Below are positions 1 to 6,780 of a stretch of 29,542 nt of DNA, in pieces (positions within the stretch are counted from its first letter, which is position 1; every line of letters starts with the position of its first letter). The position numbers and the translations under genes were made by a program. Source of the DNA: an uncultured Oscillospiraceae bacterium (GTDB lineage Bacteria > Bacillota > Clostridia > Oscillospirales > Acutalibacteraceae); NCBI GenBank assembly GCA_900553255.1, contig USCI01000026.1, positions 1 through 29,542 of the forward strand, written 5' to 3'. The notes below the pieces were generated by a model. It was not told the origin of the DNA and did not search any database. It was given only the letters and a program-made list of their open reading frames with translations.

Positions 1-75
1 TTTCCTACATCAGGGGGGATTTGTCTATTGTCCGTTTTTTCTGGCGCGGTTCACACAGCGGCAGGGGTTTTGCTT

Positions 76-636
76 TCAGATATTTTCTTCACCGGATACG
101 GTGAGATGATCCAGCACCATTTTGTACAAAGCCGAGGGGTCGTCGATAAAACGTTCTTTCACCAGCTTGGCCTGCGCATTATCCGCCACCCACAGCTTCA
201 AAGACATCAGCGGCATACCGGCATCGTTGATCGTGCAGGTAACCATACAGCCTTCCGCATACCGTTCAATGGTGACCGGATTTTCCCGCTCGCGCCGGCG
301 GCGGGCCAGAAGCCGATGGGCATTGGACACCGAGCGCTCGCGCAGGGACAGGGGAATGCGCGCGGTAAGGGCTTCCGCCGCCTGCCTGCCGGTCGCCGTC
401 AGCCGCAGCGTGCCGTCTTCCTCTTCTTCGACATTATGCAGGGCAATCAGCTCCTCGAGGCCGGCACCGGTTTCAAAATAGTTGGCCATACCGCCGCCCA
501 CCACCACATCGGAGACAATATCGCGGTTGAGCGGTTCGCTGACGTGCATGAGCAGATAACAAATCAACACTTTGATTTCGTCACCGGAGTACAGACCTCC
601 CGGCTCGACTCCGGCGGAAAAGGCGTCATGGATCAT
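76..636 (-). CDS. DUF4364 family winged-helix protein
   Basis: This 186-residue protein resembles the DUF4364 family of small, probably DNA-binding proteins common in Clostridia. Its first 90 residues are predicted to form a winged-helix fold: a helical stretch (DEIKVLICYLLMHVSEP) is followed by the family-like MANYFE segment and a short beta wing (EEDGTLRLTATG). The second half holds an Arg-rich stretch (LLARRRRERENPVTIERYAEG) and a beta-rich tail. The ATG at 636 is supported by a GGGAGG ribosome binding site about 8 bases upstream. A TATGAT-like -10 lies at 676-681 on the minus strand, but I see no convincing -35. The gene is divergent from the permease at 842. A regulatory role is inferred from the fold, and no target can be named. 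Confidence 0.85.
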   Translation of the reverse strand: MIHDAFSAGVEPGGLYSGDEIKVLICYLLMHVSEPLNRDIVSDVVVGGGMANYFETGAGLEELIALHNVEEEEDGTLRLTATGRQAAEALTARIPLSLRERSVSNAHRLLARRRRERENPVTIERYAEGCMVTCTINDAGMPLMSLKLWVADNAQAKLVKERFIDDPSALYKMVLDHLTVSGEENI

Positions 637-773
637 GATATCCTCCCGGGTATCCTTTCAGAAAGAATCATTTCTATCATAGCATAAACCAGGAAAAAAG
701 AACAGGCTTATTTTACACAAGAATATAGCGGGCAAAACACGGTATTTTTTCGTCGAAATCAACCGATTTTGTC

Positions 774-802
774 TTGACAATGTCCGCAAAACAGGGTAGA
801 TT
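774..802 (+). promoter_or_regulatory. Sigma-A promoter of the NCS2 permease gene
   Basis: A perfect -35 TTGACA (774-779) is separated by 17 bases from a -10 TAGATT (797-802). The predicted start near 809 leaves a leader of only about 33 bases before the ATG at 842, with GGAGG at 831-835. That is too short for a purine or PRPP riboswitch aptamer. Confidence 0.8.
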
Positions 803-841
803 TTTAACAATGGGGTTAAAAATGGAAGAGGGAGGAAGAAC

Positions 842-2254
842 ATGAACGTTTTTTCAAGAATCAACCAGGCAATTTTTCCGGGCTCCAAGGAATATCCCAA
901 GGTAGGCGCCGGAAAGCTGATGCTCCTGGGGCTTCAGCATGCCTTCGCGATGTCCTGCGCAACCATCCTGGTGCCGCTGCTGACCGGCATGGATGTTGGC
1001 GTGGCGCTGTTTGCGGCCGGACTCGGCACCATCATCTTTCATCTTTGCACCGGCGGACGTATGCCGACCTTTCTGGGAAGCTCCTTTGCCTTTATTGCGG
1101 CGCTGCAGGAGGTGATCGGCAAAGATCCGGCGACGCAGGCGGACAATATTCCCAAAGCGCTCGGCGGCATCATCGTGGCCGGCTTATTTTATGTGGTGCT
1201 GGCTCTGCTGATCCGCCTGTTCGGCAGCCGCTTTATCGACCGGCTGTTTCCGCCCGTGGTGCGCGGCGTGGGGATTGCCATTATTGGCCTGAACCTGGCC
1301 GGCTCCGCCATCAACAATATCCAGGGCAATGGCATTGAGCTGTATTCGCCGGCTTATTACTGGAGCTGGGGGATTGCTCTGCTGGTTTGCCTGCTGGCGA
1401 TTATCCTGTCGAGCTACGGCAAGGGTATGGTCAAGATGTCCTCGATTGTCATCGCTCTGGCGACCGGATATATCGTGACGCTGGTTCTGACCAAAACCGG
1501 TATCGCGCCGGTCGAGCTGATGAATTTCGAGGGGCTTGCCGAGCAGGGCAAGGGGCTGGCGCGCGGCTGGTTTGCCATTCCGAATTTTGTCCTTCCCGAA
1601 TTTGATCTGGGTGCCATAGCCATGATCGCACCGATTGCGATTGTCACCTGTGTGGAGCACGTGGGCGACGTGTATGCCAGCGGTTCGGTGGTCGGCCGCA
1701 ACTTCACGAAGAATCCCGGTCTGCACCGGACCATGCTCGGCGACGGCCTCGCTACCGTTGCCGCCGGCCTGGTCGGCGGACCGGCGAACACCACCTATTC
1801 CGAAAACACCGCTGTCCTCGCCGCCACCGGCAACTACAATCCGGCGTCGCTGCGTGTGGCGGCGCTGATCGCGATCGTCATCAGCTTTTTCGGCAAGGCG
1901 ATCGGCGTGGTGGAAACCGTGCCGACCTGTGTGCTCGGCGGGGCGTGCATTGTGCTGTACGGCATGATCTCCTCGGTGGGCCTGCGCACACTGGTGGAAA
2001 ACCACGTCGACTTTACCCAGAACCGCAACCTCTGCATCGCGGCGGTTATGCTGGTGCTGGCAATCGGCGGCGCGGTGATCGGCGCTCCCATTTTCAGCGT
2101 CAGCGGCATCGGCCTGGGGATTCTGGCGGGCATCCTGCTCAATCTGATCCTGCCGGAGCCGAAAACACCGGACGCCGGCATGATTGCGCATGGTGTGGAT
2201 GATGACGGCGTTGATGAAAATCCGGATGAGGAACGCCTCTCGCACGAAAAATAA
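842..2254 (+). CDS. uraA: Uracil permease (NCS2 / UraA-PyrP family)
   Basis: This 470-residue polytopic membrane protein is a nucleobase:cation symporter of the NCS2 family, and its closest match by motif is the uracil branch. The N-terminus LMLLGLQHAFAM is the family hallmark. MPTFLGSSFAFI and the motif GGPANTTYSENTAVLAATG match UraA/PyrP, and the acidic residue in APIAIVTCVEHVGD falls in the substrate-binding helix region. About 12-14 hydrophobic segments fill residues 25-445. The acidic tail (HGVDDDGVDENPDEERL) is unusual and may be cytoplasmic. The start is fixed by GGAGG seven bases upstream and a strong promoter. No pyr genes adjoin it, so uracil rather than xanthine is an inference from motifs alone. 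Confidence 0.88.
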   Translation: MNVFSRINQAIFPGSKEYPKVGAGKLMLLGLQHAFAMSCATILVPLLTGMDVGVALFAAGLGTIIFHLCTGGRMPTFLGSSFAFIAALQEVIGKDPATQADNIPKALGGIIVAGLFYVVLALLIRLFGSRFIDRLFPPVVRGVGIAIIGLNLAGSAINNIQGNGIELYSPAYYWSWGIALLVCLLAIILSSYGKGMVKMSSIVIALATGYIVTLVLTKTGIAPVELMNFEGLAEQGKGLARGWFAIPNFVLPEFDLGAIAMIAPIAIVTCVEHVGDVYASGSVVGRNFTKNPGLHRTMLGDGLATVAAGLVGGPANTTYSENTAVLAATGNYNPASLRVAALIAIVISFFGKAIGVVETVPTCVLGGACIVLYGMISSVGLRTLVENHVDFTQNRNLCIAAVMLVLAIGGAVIGAPIFSVSGIGLGILAGILLNLILPEPKTPDAGMIAHGVDDDGVDENPDEERLSHEK

Positions 2255-2262
2255 ACCGCTTC

Positions 2263-2291
2263 GGAGGCACTGCGGATTATGCAGTGCCTCC
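2263..2291 (+). terminator. Hairpin after the NCS2 permease
   Basis: An 11-bp perfect inverted repeat (arms 2263-2273 and 2281-2291, 7-base loop) begins 9 bases after the permease stop. There is no T-run behind it, so it may be a weak or factor-assisted terminator or an mRNA 3'-end stabiliser. Confidence 0.55.
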
Positions 2292-2413
2292 ATTCGATTG
2301 GCAAAAACCTCTGCACGTGCTATACTGTACGGGAGGCGCCGGCGCGGTGCAACTGCACTTTTCGCAGCGGCCGGCATGTTTCCGAACGGGATAAGAAAGG
2401 AAGGTCAACGGCG

Positions 2414-2932
2414 ATGGACAGAAAAAGGATGGTACGGAGTTTGGCGGCGCTCGGCGCGGGCGTCCTGCTTGTGGCGGCGGCCGGCTGTGCCGGCGGTGCC
2501 GAACCGTCTTCTTCGGACGGCTCATCGGCGCCCACAACGACGGCTACGCTGCCCCCTGTTTTGGAGGTCGAGCTTAAAACGCTGATTTCCAGAGAGGATG
2601 TGGAGGCGGCGACCGGCAAGACCTTTGGCGAGCCGCAGCTGTACGACGAGGATACCAACATCCATTTTACCGCGGAGGATAAGTCGGTTGTCGATGTCCA
2701 TATGGCCGAGGGCACGCGTGAGGATTTTGATGCGATCACCACCGCATACGGTGAGCTGACCGATGCCCCGAATCTGGGCGAAGCGGCCAAATGGAGCGAA
2801 CAGACCGGGGAGCTGCTCGTCTACGGCAAGGGATACCTGTTCACCGTTGCCTTCCGCGATTTCCCTGAAGGAACCGATCTCCTGTCCATCGGCAGGGAGC
2901 TGGCCGCCGGCATTCTGGAAAAGCTGCCGTAA
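2414..2932 (+). CDS. Small secreted lipoprotein, function unknown
   Basis: This 172-residue protein has a lipoprotein signal peptide: a basic start (MDRKRMVR), a hydrophobic core, and a lipobox AAAGC ending at Cys25. A Ser/Thr-rich linker follows (about residues 30-48). The mature part is mixed alpha/beta, with an N-terminal SREDVEAATGKTFGEP segment. This resembles small lipoproteins in which 'V.AATG' opens a compact sensor-like or ligand-binding domain, but I cannot assign a family. The start at 2414 is chosen over an in-frame start at 2279 because only it places the signal peptide at the N-terminus, with AGGAAGG-type ribosome binding sequence just upstream. It stands alone between two hairpins, so it is probably monocistronic. 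Confidence 0.75.
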   Translation: MDRKRMVRSLAALGAGVLLVAAAGCAGGAEPSSSDGSSAPTTTATLPPVLEVELKTLISREDVEAATGKTFGEPQLYDEDTNIHFTAEDKSVVDVHMAEGTREDFDAITTAYGELTDAPNLGEAAKWSEQTGELLVYGKGYLFTVAFRDFPEGTDLLSIGRELAAGILEKLP

Positions 2933-3039
2933 GCGGAGGGGATGGAACCGATTACAGGGGAAAAGCGTGGCTTGGCAGCTCTCCGTTGGCGCGCGACACC
3001 GAGAGGCTCCGCTTCCTTCCTGCATTCTGTAATTTTTCG

Positions 3040-3080
3040 GCCCCGGCTGGCGCCGGACGATGTCCGGTACCGGCTGGGGC
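3040..3080 (+). terminator. Long GC-rich hairpin after the lipoprotein gene
   Basis: Two 19-base arms (3040-3058 and 3062-3080) pair with one mismatch and three G-T wobbles around a 3-base loop. The following GGTCTTTGTG is only a poor T-tract. The stem lies about 105 bases after the lipoprotein stop and about 60 bases before the broken MATE gene. It is most simply a terminator or the fold of a decayed sequence. Confidence 0.5.
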
Positions 3081-3138
3081 GGTCTTTGTGCCATCCTGTT
3101 CATCCTAAGCGACATCAACAGAGGGGACGGCGTGTGTT

Positions 3139-3670
3139 TTGGGTGTATGGGTAAGGGAGAAAGGTTTTTACCGCTCCTTTTTTTCGATGACCGGTGTGAT
3201 CGCCCTGCAGAACCTGATCCTGTTCAGCGTGAATCTGGCGGACAACGTGATGCTGGGTCGTTACCGGGCTCGCGCTGTTTTTCTGCCGGGATCTCGTTTT
3301 GCTGCTTTACGGCGACGTGTCGGAGGAAATCCGGCAGCTGGCCCGGCAGTTTATGACGGTGCTGTCGGTAACGGTCTGCGGCACGGCTTACCAGATGGCG
3401 GTGCTCACCGGCGTGGTGCGCGGCGGCGGGGATACCCGGTTTGTCATGATCAATGATTTGATTTTCATGTGGGGGCTGGTGCTGCCGCTTTCCCTGCTGG
3501 CGGCGTATCAATGGGAATGGCCGCCGGTGGCTGTCTTTATTTGTTTGAAATGCGATCAGGTGCTCAAATGCCTGGTGGCGGTGGTGAAGGTCAACCGCTA
3601 CCGGTGGATCCGGGTTTTGACCCGGTCCGAGCCGAATGACCAGGCCGCTGCCGCGGTTCAGGAGGGGTGA
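3139..3670 (+). pseudogene. MATE efflux pump, internally deleted and frameshifted
   Basis: The start of a MATE multidrug exporter reads from a TTG at 3139: FYRSFFSMTGVIALQN, then SVNLADNVMLGRY, the conserved opening of TM1 of that family. At about 3258-3266 the similarity jumps to a different frame, which begins TGLALFFCRDLVLLLYGD and continues through GVVRGGGDTRFVM to a Lys/Arg-rich C-terminus at 3670. That second part matches the last third of MATE proteins. Intact members are about 450 residues, so roughly 270 central residues are missing and the two ends are out of frame. The frame shift makes a functional product unlikely. A sequencing or assembly error cannot explain the loss of the whole middle. 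Confidence 0.8.
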
Positions 3671-3674
3671 AGAA

Positions 3675-4388
3675 ATGACACAGGCGCAGCAAACCCTGAT
3701 GCGTTGGGTTGACGAGAGCGAGAATACGGTGTTTTTCGGCGGCGCGGGCGTATCCACCGAAAGCGGCATTCCCGATTTCCGCAGCGAGGACGGGCTGTAC
3801 CGTCAGAAATATGCCTATCCGCCGGAAACCATCCTCAGCCACTCGTTTTTTGTACGGCATACCGAGGCGTTTTTTGCCTTTTACCGGGAAAAGATGCTGT
3901 GCCTGGATGCGCAGCCCAACGCGGCGCATCGCTGCCTGGCGCACTGGGAGCAGCAGGGAAGGCTCGCTGCGGTGATCACCCAAAATATAGACGGACTGCA
4001 TCAGAAGGCGGGCAGCCGCCGGGTGTGGGAGCTGCACGGCTCCATTCACCGCAACACCTGTCTGGAATGCGGCCGCCGTTTCGACGCCGCCTATATACAG
4101 GACAGCGAGGGGATCCCGCGCTGCCCATGCGGCGGCGTGATCAAGCCCGATGTGGTGCTGTATGAGGAGCCGCTCGACCAAAAGGTTGTACAGGGAGCGT
4201 TGCAGGCGATTGAGGCTGCCGACCTGTTGATCGTGGCCGGCACGTCCCTTTCTGTGTATCCGGCGGCCGGATTCCTCGACGTGTTCCACGGCAGGCATCT
4301 GGTGGTGATCAACCGGTCGGCGACGCCGCTGGATGCGCGCGCCGATCTGCTGATTCAGGACGCGGTGGGGAAGGTGCTGGGGAGTTGA
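3675..4388 (+). CDS. cobB: NAD-dependent protein deacylase, Sir2 family
   Basis: This 237-residue class U-like bacterial sirtuin removes acyl groups from protein lysines using NAD+, giving nicotinamide and O-acyl-ADP-ribose. All core motifs are present: GAGVSTESGIPDFRS (23-37) and TQNIDGLH (102-109) for NAD binding, catalytic His121 in ELHGS, and zinc-binding Cys129/Cys132 and Cys150/Cys152. GTSLSVYPA and VINRSATPLD complete the Rossmann fold. No long N- or C-terminal extension is seen. The ATG at 3675 follows a GGAGGGG ribosome binding site (3661-3667) that overlaps the end of the MATE remnant. The next gene overlaps its stop codon, so the two are translationally coupled. The symbol reflects the family name and is not evidence of a specific substrate. 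Confidence 0.93.
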   Translation: MTQAQQTLMRWVDESENTVFFGGAGVSTESGIPDFRSEDGLYRQKYAYPPETILSHSFFVRHTEAFFAFYREKMLCLDAQPNAAHRCLAHWEQQGRLAAVITQNIDGLHQKAGSRRVWELHGSIHRNTCLECGRRFDAAYIQDSEGIPRCPCGGVIKPDVVLYEEPLDQKVVQGALQAIEAADLLIVAGTSLSVYPAAGFLDVFHGRHLVVINRSATPLDARADLLIQDAVGKVLGS

Positions 4389-4849
4389 CGATTCTGATCG
4401 ATGCGGACGGCTGTCCGGTTGTGGATATCACGCTGGAAACCGCACGGCGCTATGCTGTGCCGGTTATCCTGCTGTGCGACAGCGCTCACGTGTTTTCCCG
4501 GGAGGGCGCGCAGACCGTTACGGTTTCCACCGGTGCGGACAGTGTGGATTTTGCTTTGGTCAACCGCGTCCGGCCGGGGGATATTGTGGTGACCCAGGAC
4601 TACGGTTTGGCCGCTATGTGCCTGGCCAAAGGGGCCGTGCCGCTTCATCAGGACGGCTTTGTGTATCACGAGGGAAATATGGATGCTTTGCTGGCGGCGC
4701 GTCATATGGCGAAAACCATCCGCCGGCGCGGCGGACGTCTGCGCGGCAGCAGCAGGCGCCGCCCGGAACAGGATGAAGCGTACCGGCGCCTTTTGGAGGA
4801 GATTTTGCATACCCGGACGGAAAGGCAGCTTCCTGAGCAAAAAATGTAA
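4385..4849 (+). CDS. YaiI/YqxD (DUF188) family protein
   Basis: This 154-residue protein belongs to the UPF0178/DUF188 family, whose fold is related to PIN-like nucleases. The motifs seen are the opening ILIDADGCPV, the central CDSAHVF, the DSVDFALVNRVRPGDIVVTQDYGLA stretch (read here in segments) and the end-of-domain RHMAKTIRRRGGR. The acidic residues in DADGCP and TQDYGLA sit where PIN-like proteins bind metal, but a nuclease activity has not been firmly shown for this family as far as I know. Translation starts at a TTG that overlaps the Sir2 stop (TTGA), which implies coupling. The charged tail after residue 115 is variable. Confidence 0.9.
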   Translation: MTILIDADGCPVVDITLETARRYAVPVILLCDSAHVFSREGAQTVTVSTGADSVDFALVNRVRPGDIVVTQDYGLAAMCLAKGAVPLHQDGFVYHEGNMDALLAARHMAKTIRRRGGRLRGSSRRRPEQDEAYRRLLEEILHTRTERQLPEQKM

Positions 4850-4868
4850 AAGAAATTGTATTTTGGAC

Positions 4869-4897
4869 TTGATTTTTCGCGCTTGAGCCGCTATAAT
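4869..4897 (+). promoter_or_regulatory. Promoter of tRNA-Ser
   Basis: The -35 TTGATT (4869-4874) and a perfect -10 TATAAT (4892-4897) are spaced by 17 bases. Transcription should begin near 4904, leaving a 5' leader of about 34 bases ahead of the mature tRNA. Confidence 0.8.
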
Positions 4898-4937
4898 AAT
4901 CTAGCGCTTTACAGTAGAAGCGGCAGAACAACAAAAT

Positions 4938-5028
4938 GGAGAGATGGCTGAGCTGGCCTAAGGCGCACGATTGGAAATCGTGTAACGGTTAACCCCGTTC
5001 GAGGGTTCGAATCCCTCTCTCTCCGCCA
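4938..5028 (+). tRNA. tRNA-Ser (anticodon GGA)
   Basis: The acceptor arms GGAGAGA and TCTCTCC pair fully. The anticodon stem CACGA/TCGTG encloses the loop TTGGAAA, giving anticodon GGA (reads UCC/UCU). A long variable arm typical of class II tRNA-Ser and the T-loop GGTTCGAATCC are present. The CCA end is encoded (5026-5028). The gene has its own promoter and terminator. tRNA 3' ends are common integration sites, and a decayed mobile element lies about 300 bases downstream. Confidence 0.97.
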
Positions 5029-5058
5029 AAAAGAGGCTATAAAAAAGATATAGCCTAA

Positions 5059-5085
5059 GAAACCCCCGATTTTATCGGGGGTTTC
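5059..5085 (+). terminator. Intrinsic terminator of tRNA-Ser
   Basis: A 12-bp perfect stem (5059-5070 with 5074-5085) closes a TTT loop about 30 bases after the tRNA. The right arm ends in GGGGGTTTC, so the U-tract is short, but the stem is strong. Confidence 0.75.
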
Positions 5086-5097
5086 GCCGTTTCATCA

Positions 5098-5143
5098 GGC
5101 GATTTTTCAAAGTGCCAAATCATAGATGTAAAATCGCCTTTTT
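5098..5143 (+). terminator. Second terminator-like hairpin after tRNA-Ser
   Basis: The 9-base arms GGCGATTTT (5098-5106) and AAAATCGCC (5130-5138) pair perfectly across a 23-base loop and are followed by five Ts. The large loop makes it weaker than its neighbours. Confidence 0.5.
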
Positions 5144-5194
5144 CCCTTTGCGGATAGAGTCAAACTCTCGTACAACTGAATACAGAATCGCAGA

Positions 5195-5230
5195 AGGCAG
5201 ATAGATGCAAAAAATCTATCTGCCTTTTTT
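5195..5230 (+). terminator. Strong intrinsic terminator
   Basis: A 12-bp perfect stem (5195-5206 with 5214-5225) with a GCAAAAA loop is followed directly by a run of six Ts (5225-5230). No gene ends immediately upstream, so it either backs up the tRNA terminator or is left over from a lost gene. Confidence 0.8.
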
Positions 5231-5233
5231 GCT

Positions 5234-5267
5234 GCCCGGAGTTTTGCAAAGGACTCCGGGCTTTTTT
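5234..5267 (+). terminator. Strong intrinsic terminator, immediately after the previous one
   Basis: The arms GCCCGGAGT (5234-5242) and ACTCCGGGC (5253-5261) pair perfectly and are followed by six Ts (5262-5267). It starts 3 bases after the previous T-run, forming a double terminator ahead of the mobile-element remnant. Confidence 0.8.
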
Positions 5268-5338
5268 CATTTTTCTAAAAGGAGTAGATCAAAATATACT
5301 TTACCAATACCCTCTCCCTCAACAGCGTGGAGGCAATC

Positions 5339-5632
5339 ATGAAACAGCCGCCGGGTTACCGCCAGCGAGGCGGAGGAAGAAAGAGAAAGCCATATCAATA
5401 CACGAAAGCAGACTGCGATTGCAGGCTCTGTCTCTACTATCAGAAAAAGAACGGCTGCGCCGTTTCCGTCTGCCCGGTGCTGGACATCCGGCTGGAATGC
5501 GGTGCTGCCTCTTTAGAGGAAGCTGTCCAGTCCACATTCAGCGAGGTGACACACATCCTATTCAAACGGCGGCTTCAAAGAATATACAAAGGAAAGCGAG
5601 ATGGTGCATATATGCCCTACTGCAGACTTTAA
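5339..5632 (+). CDS. Cys-rich small protein of conjugative-element type, probably with a damaged 3' end
   Basis: This 97-residue frame opens with a basic stretch (GYRQRGGGRKRKPYQYTK) followed by a compact Cys cluster (DCDCRLCLYYQKKNGCAVSVCPV) that could bind zinc. I associate such Cys-rich ORFs with Tn916/Tn1549-like integrative elements of Firmicutes, but no function is known to me. The ATG at 5339 has GGAGG at 5329-5333. After FSEVTHILFKRR the sequence stops looking protein-like in this frame. A +1 reading from about 5571 gives FKEYTKESEMVH, a more plausible continuation, so a one-base insertion near 5576 may have truncated the real product. Together with the recombinase fragment that follows, it looks like a relic. 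Confidence 0.55.
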   Translation: MKQPPGYRQRGGGRKRKPYQYTKADCDCRLCLYYQKKNGCAVSVCPVLDIRLECGAASLEEAVQSTFSEVTHILFKRRLQRIYKGKRDGAYMPYCRL

Positions 5633-6039
5633 AACTGCATATCGGCATGGGGCTGGAAGCTGAAACCACGGAAGACAAGAGCCTCGACATACAGATCCGA
5701 ATTGCAGAGATCGATGCTGAATTCAAGCAAATGCTCAAAGCGGTGTCTGCTGAAAACGCCGATGCCTTTGATGAAGAACGACTCGGCAGCCTGATGAATG
5801 AGAAGCAAAGACTGACAATGCAGCTCGAACAGTATGCCAATGCCCGTCAGAAACGGGAGAGTGCAAAATCCCGTCTCGACCAAATCTTTACGATCCTCGA
5901 TGGGATGCAGAATCACCCGATGGAGTATGATGACCAGATCGTGCGGCAGATCATCGAAAACGTGGTCGTAGAATCCAAAGATGAAATATCGGTAGTCTTC
6001 ATTGGCGGCCTTGAAGTACGGGAACAGTTAACTGCGTGA
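5620..6039 (+). pseudogene. C-terminal fragment of a large serine recombinase
   Basis: From about 5620 the frame reads as the tail of a large serine (resolvase-type) recombinase: a long coiled coil (LDIQIRIAEIDAEFKQML through EKQRLTMQLEQYANAR), then DDQIVRQIIENVVVESKDEI and the closing beta pair VVFIGGLEVREQL. The DxQIVRxxIExVxVxSKDxIxVxFxGGxEV pattern is typical of the end of these proteins. The catalytic N-terminal domain, the recombinase domain and the zinc ribbon are all absent. Intact enzymes are about 500-550 residues, so only about 135 remain. The upstream join with the Cys-rich ORF cannot be placed exactly and lies between about 5595 and 5640. Duplicated terminators follow it. It cannot encode an active integrase. 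Confidence 0.8.
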
Positions 6040-6102
6040 GCGTTCGGAATCACCCGCCGAAAACGCAAAAATATCTTTTTTATAGTCCTTAGACAGACCT
6101 GC

Positions 6103-6138
6103 GGTCGGCGATTCGTAATGAGTCGCCGGCCGTTTTTT
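6103..6138 (+). terminator. Intrinsic terminator, repeat copy 1
   Basis: Twelve-position arms (6103-6114 and 6120-6131, two G-T wobbles) close a GTAAT loop and are followed by six Ts (6133-6138). This is the first terminator after the recombinase fragment. Confidence 0.8.
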
Positions 6139-6193
6139 ATTGTGTGGCTCGACCGCGGGCGGGTATCTTTTTGTCAAGGTATTCCAGACCTGC

Positions 6194-6229
6194 GGTCGGC
6201 GATTCGTAATGAGTCGCCGGCCGTTTTTT
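6194..6229 (+). terminator. Intrinsic terminator, repeat copy 2
   Basis: This is an exact copy of the stem at 6103-6131, displaced by 91 bases, with its own T-run at 6224-6229. Confidence 0.8.
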
Positions 6230-6274
6230 ATTGTGAAGGACTGCCCTACAGGCGGCCTTTCGCCTTATCCATAC

Positions 6275-6311
6275 AAACCCGCATGGACAAGATGTCCATG
6301 CGGGTTTTCTT
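6275..6311 (+). terminator. Strong intrinsic terminator
   Basis: A 15-bp perfect stem (6275-6289 with 6293-6307) closes an AGA loop, and the right arm runs into TTTTCTTCTT. It is the last of three terminators between the recombinase fragment and the AraC leader, which isolates the carbohydrate cluster from upstream transcription. Confidence 0.8.
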
Positions 6312-6553
6312 CTTGCAAGCACCTCGGTGCGGGACAGAGCGGGGAAAAGGCCGGAGACGGACGGGAGGCGAGCGCTCGTTCAAACGGTTTTGCATGTTTA
6401 CCGAAAAATGAGGCATCGTATATAGACAGCATATATTCGTTTTAGTACGGCCGAAGCGGCTGCCGCAGATATGCAAAAAACATTATTTTTTTCGTATAAA
6501 AATCACGTTAAATTCACATAAATACTATTTTTTATCCATATGTTCCGCTTTTG

Positions 6554-6582
6554 TTGACGACCGTAATGCTTCTGCTTAAAAT
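6554..6582 (+). promoter_or_regulatory. Candidate promoter of the AraC gene and cluster
   Basis: TTGACG (6554-6559) and TAAAAT (6577-6582) are spaced by 17 bases in an AT-rich stretch. Transcription from here would give a leader of about 190 bases before the ATG at 6781. The rest of the gene-free interval 6312-6780 holds a 10-base direct repeat ATTCACATAA (6512-6521 and 6641-6650), one copy on each side of this promoter, and two inverted repeats. I see no coding frame worth reporting in it. Confidence 0.6.
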
Positions 6583-6617
6583 GGGCATGTAACGGCAAAG
6601 CGCAAAAAAAAATCGAA

Positions 6618-6637
6618 AATTATTTGGCGAAATAATT
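6618..6637 (+). promoter_or_regulatory. Perfect inverted repeat in the AraC leader
   Basis: The arms AATTATTT and AAATAATT flank GGCG. Its symmetry and its place about 35 bases after the candidate -10 fit an operator for a dimeric regulator, but it could equally be an RNA hairpin. The direct-repeat copy at 6641-6650 abuts it. Confidence 0.4.
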
Positions 6638-6677
6638 CATATTCACATAACGCGACGGGTGTTGTTACGCAAAGCCG

Positions 6678-6720
6678 TTTTCCTGTCTGCCATATTGCCG
6701 GACAGGAAAAAACGTTTTTT
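6678..6720 (+). terminator. Attenuator-like hairpin in the AraC leader
   Basis: A 10-bp perfect stem (TTTTCCTGTC 6678-6687 with GACAGGAAAA 6701-6710) is followed by AACGTTTTTT and more T-rich sequence up to 6734. It lies inside the predicted leader, about 60 bases before the AraC start, so it could act as a leader terminator. The 16-bp palindrome GAAAAAACGTTTTTTC (6706-6721) overlaps its right arm. Confidence 0.45.
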
Positions 6721-6780
6721 CATTTTTCTTTTATCACGCGGAAATCAAGTTTTCATTATTTACACAGAAGGGATGCGCTT

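Larger units (their letters stand above)
6094..6235 (+). repeat. 51-bp direct repeat, tandem with a 91-bp period
   Basis: Identical 51-bp copies occupy 6094-6144 and 6185-6235, separated by 40 unique bases. Each copy contains a full intrinsic terminator, so the repeat is a duplicated terminator just behind the recombinase fragment. Confidence 0.9.

Noticed and set aside
28..687. Plus-strand ORF opposite the DUF4364 gene
   Set aside because: It is antisense to a recognised family member with its own ribosome binding site, and its His/Gln/Arg-rich translation has no motif.
690..841. Purine or PRPP riboswitch before the NCS2 permease
   Set aside because: The promoter at 774-802 leaves only about 33 bases of leader, which is too short for an aptamer, and no conserved riboswitch core is visible.
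658..900. Minus-strand ORF across the divergent promoter region
   Set aside because: It spans the permease promoter and start codon, has no supporting ribosome binding site and resembles no protein.
6094..6235. CRISPR-like repeat
   Set aside because: There are only two copies, 51 bp long, each containing a terminator hairpin with a T-run, and no cas genes are nearby.
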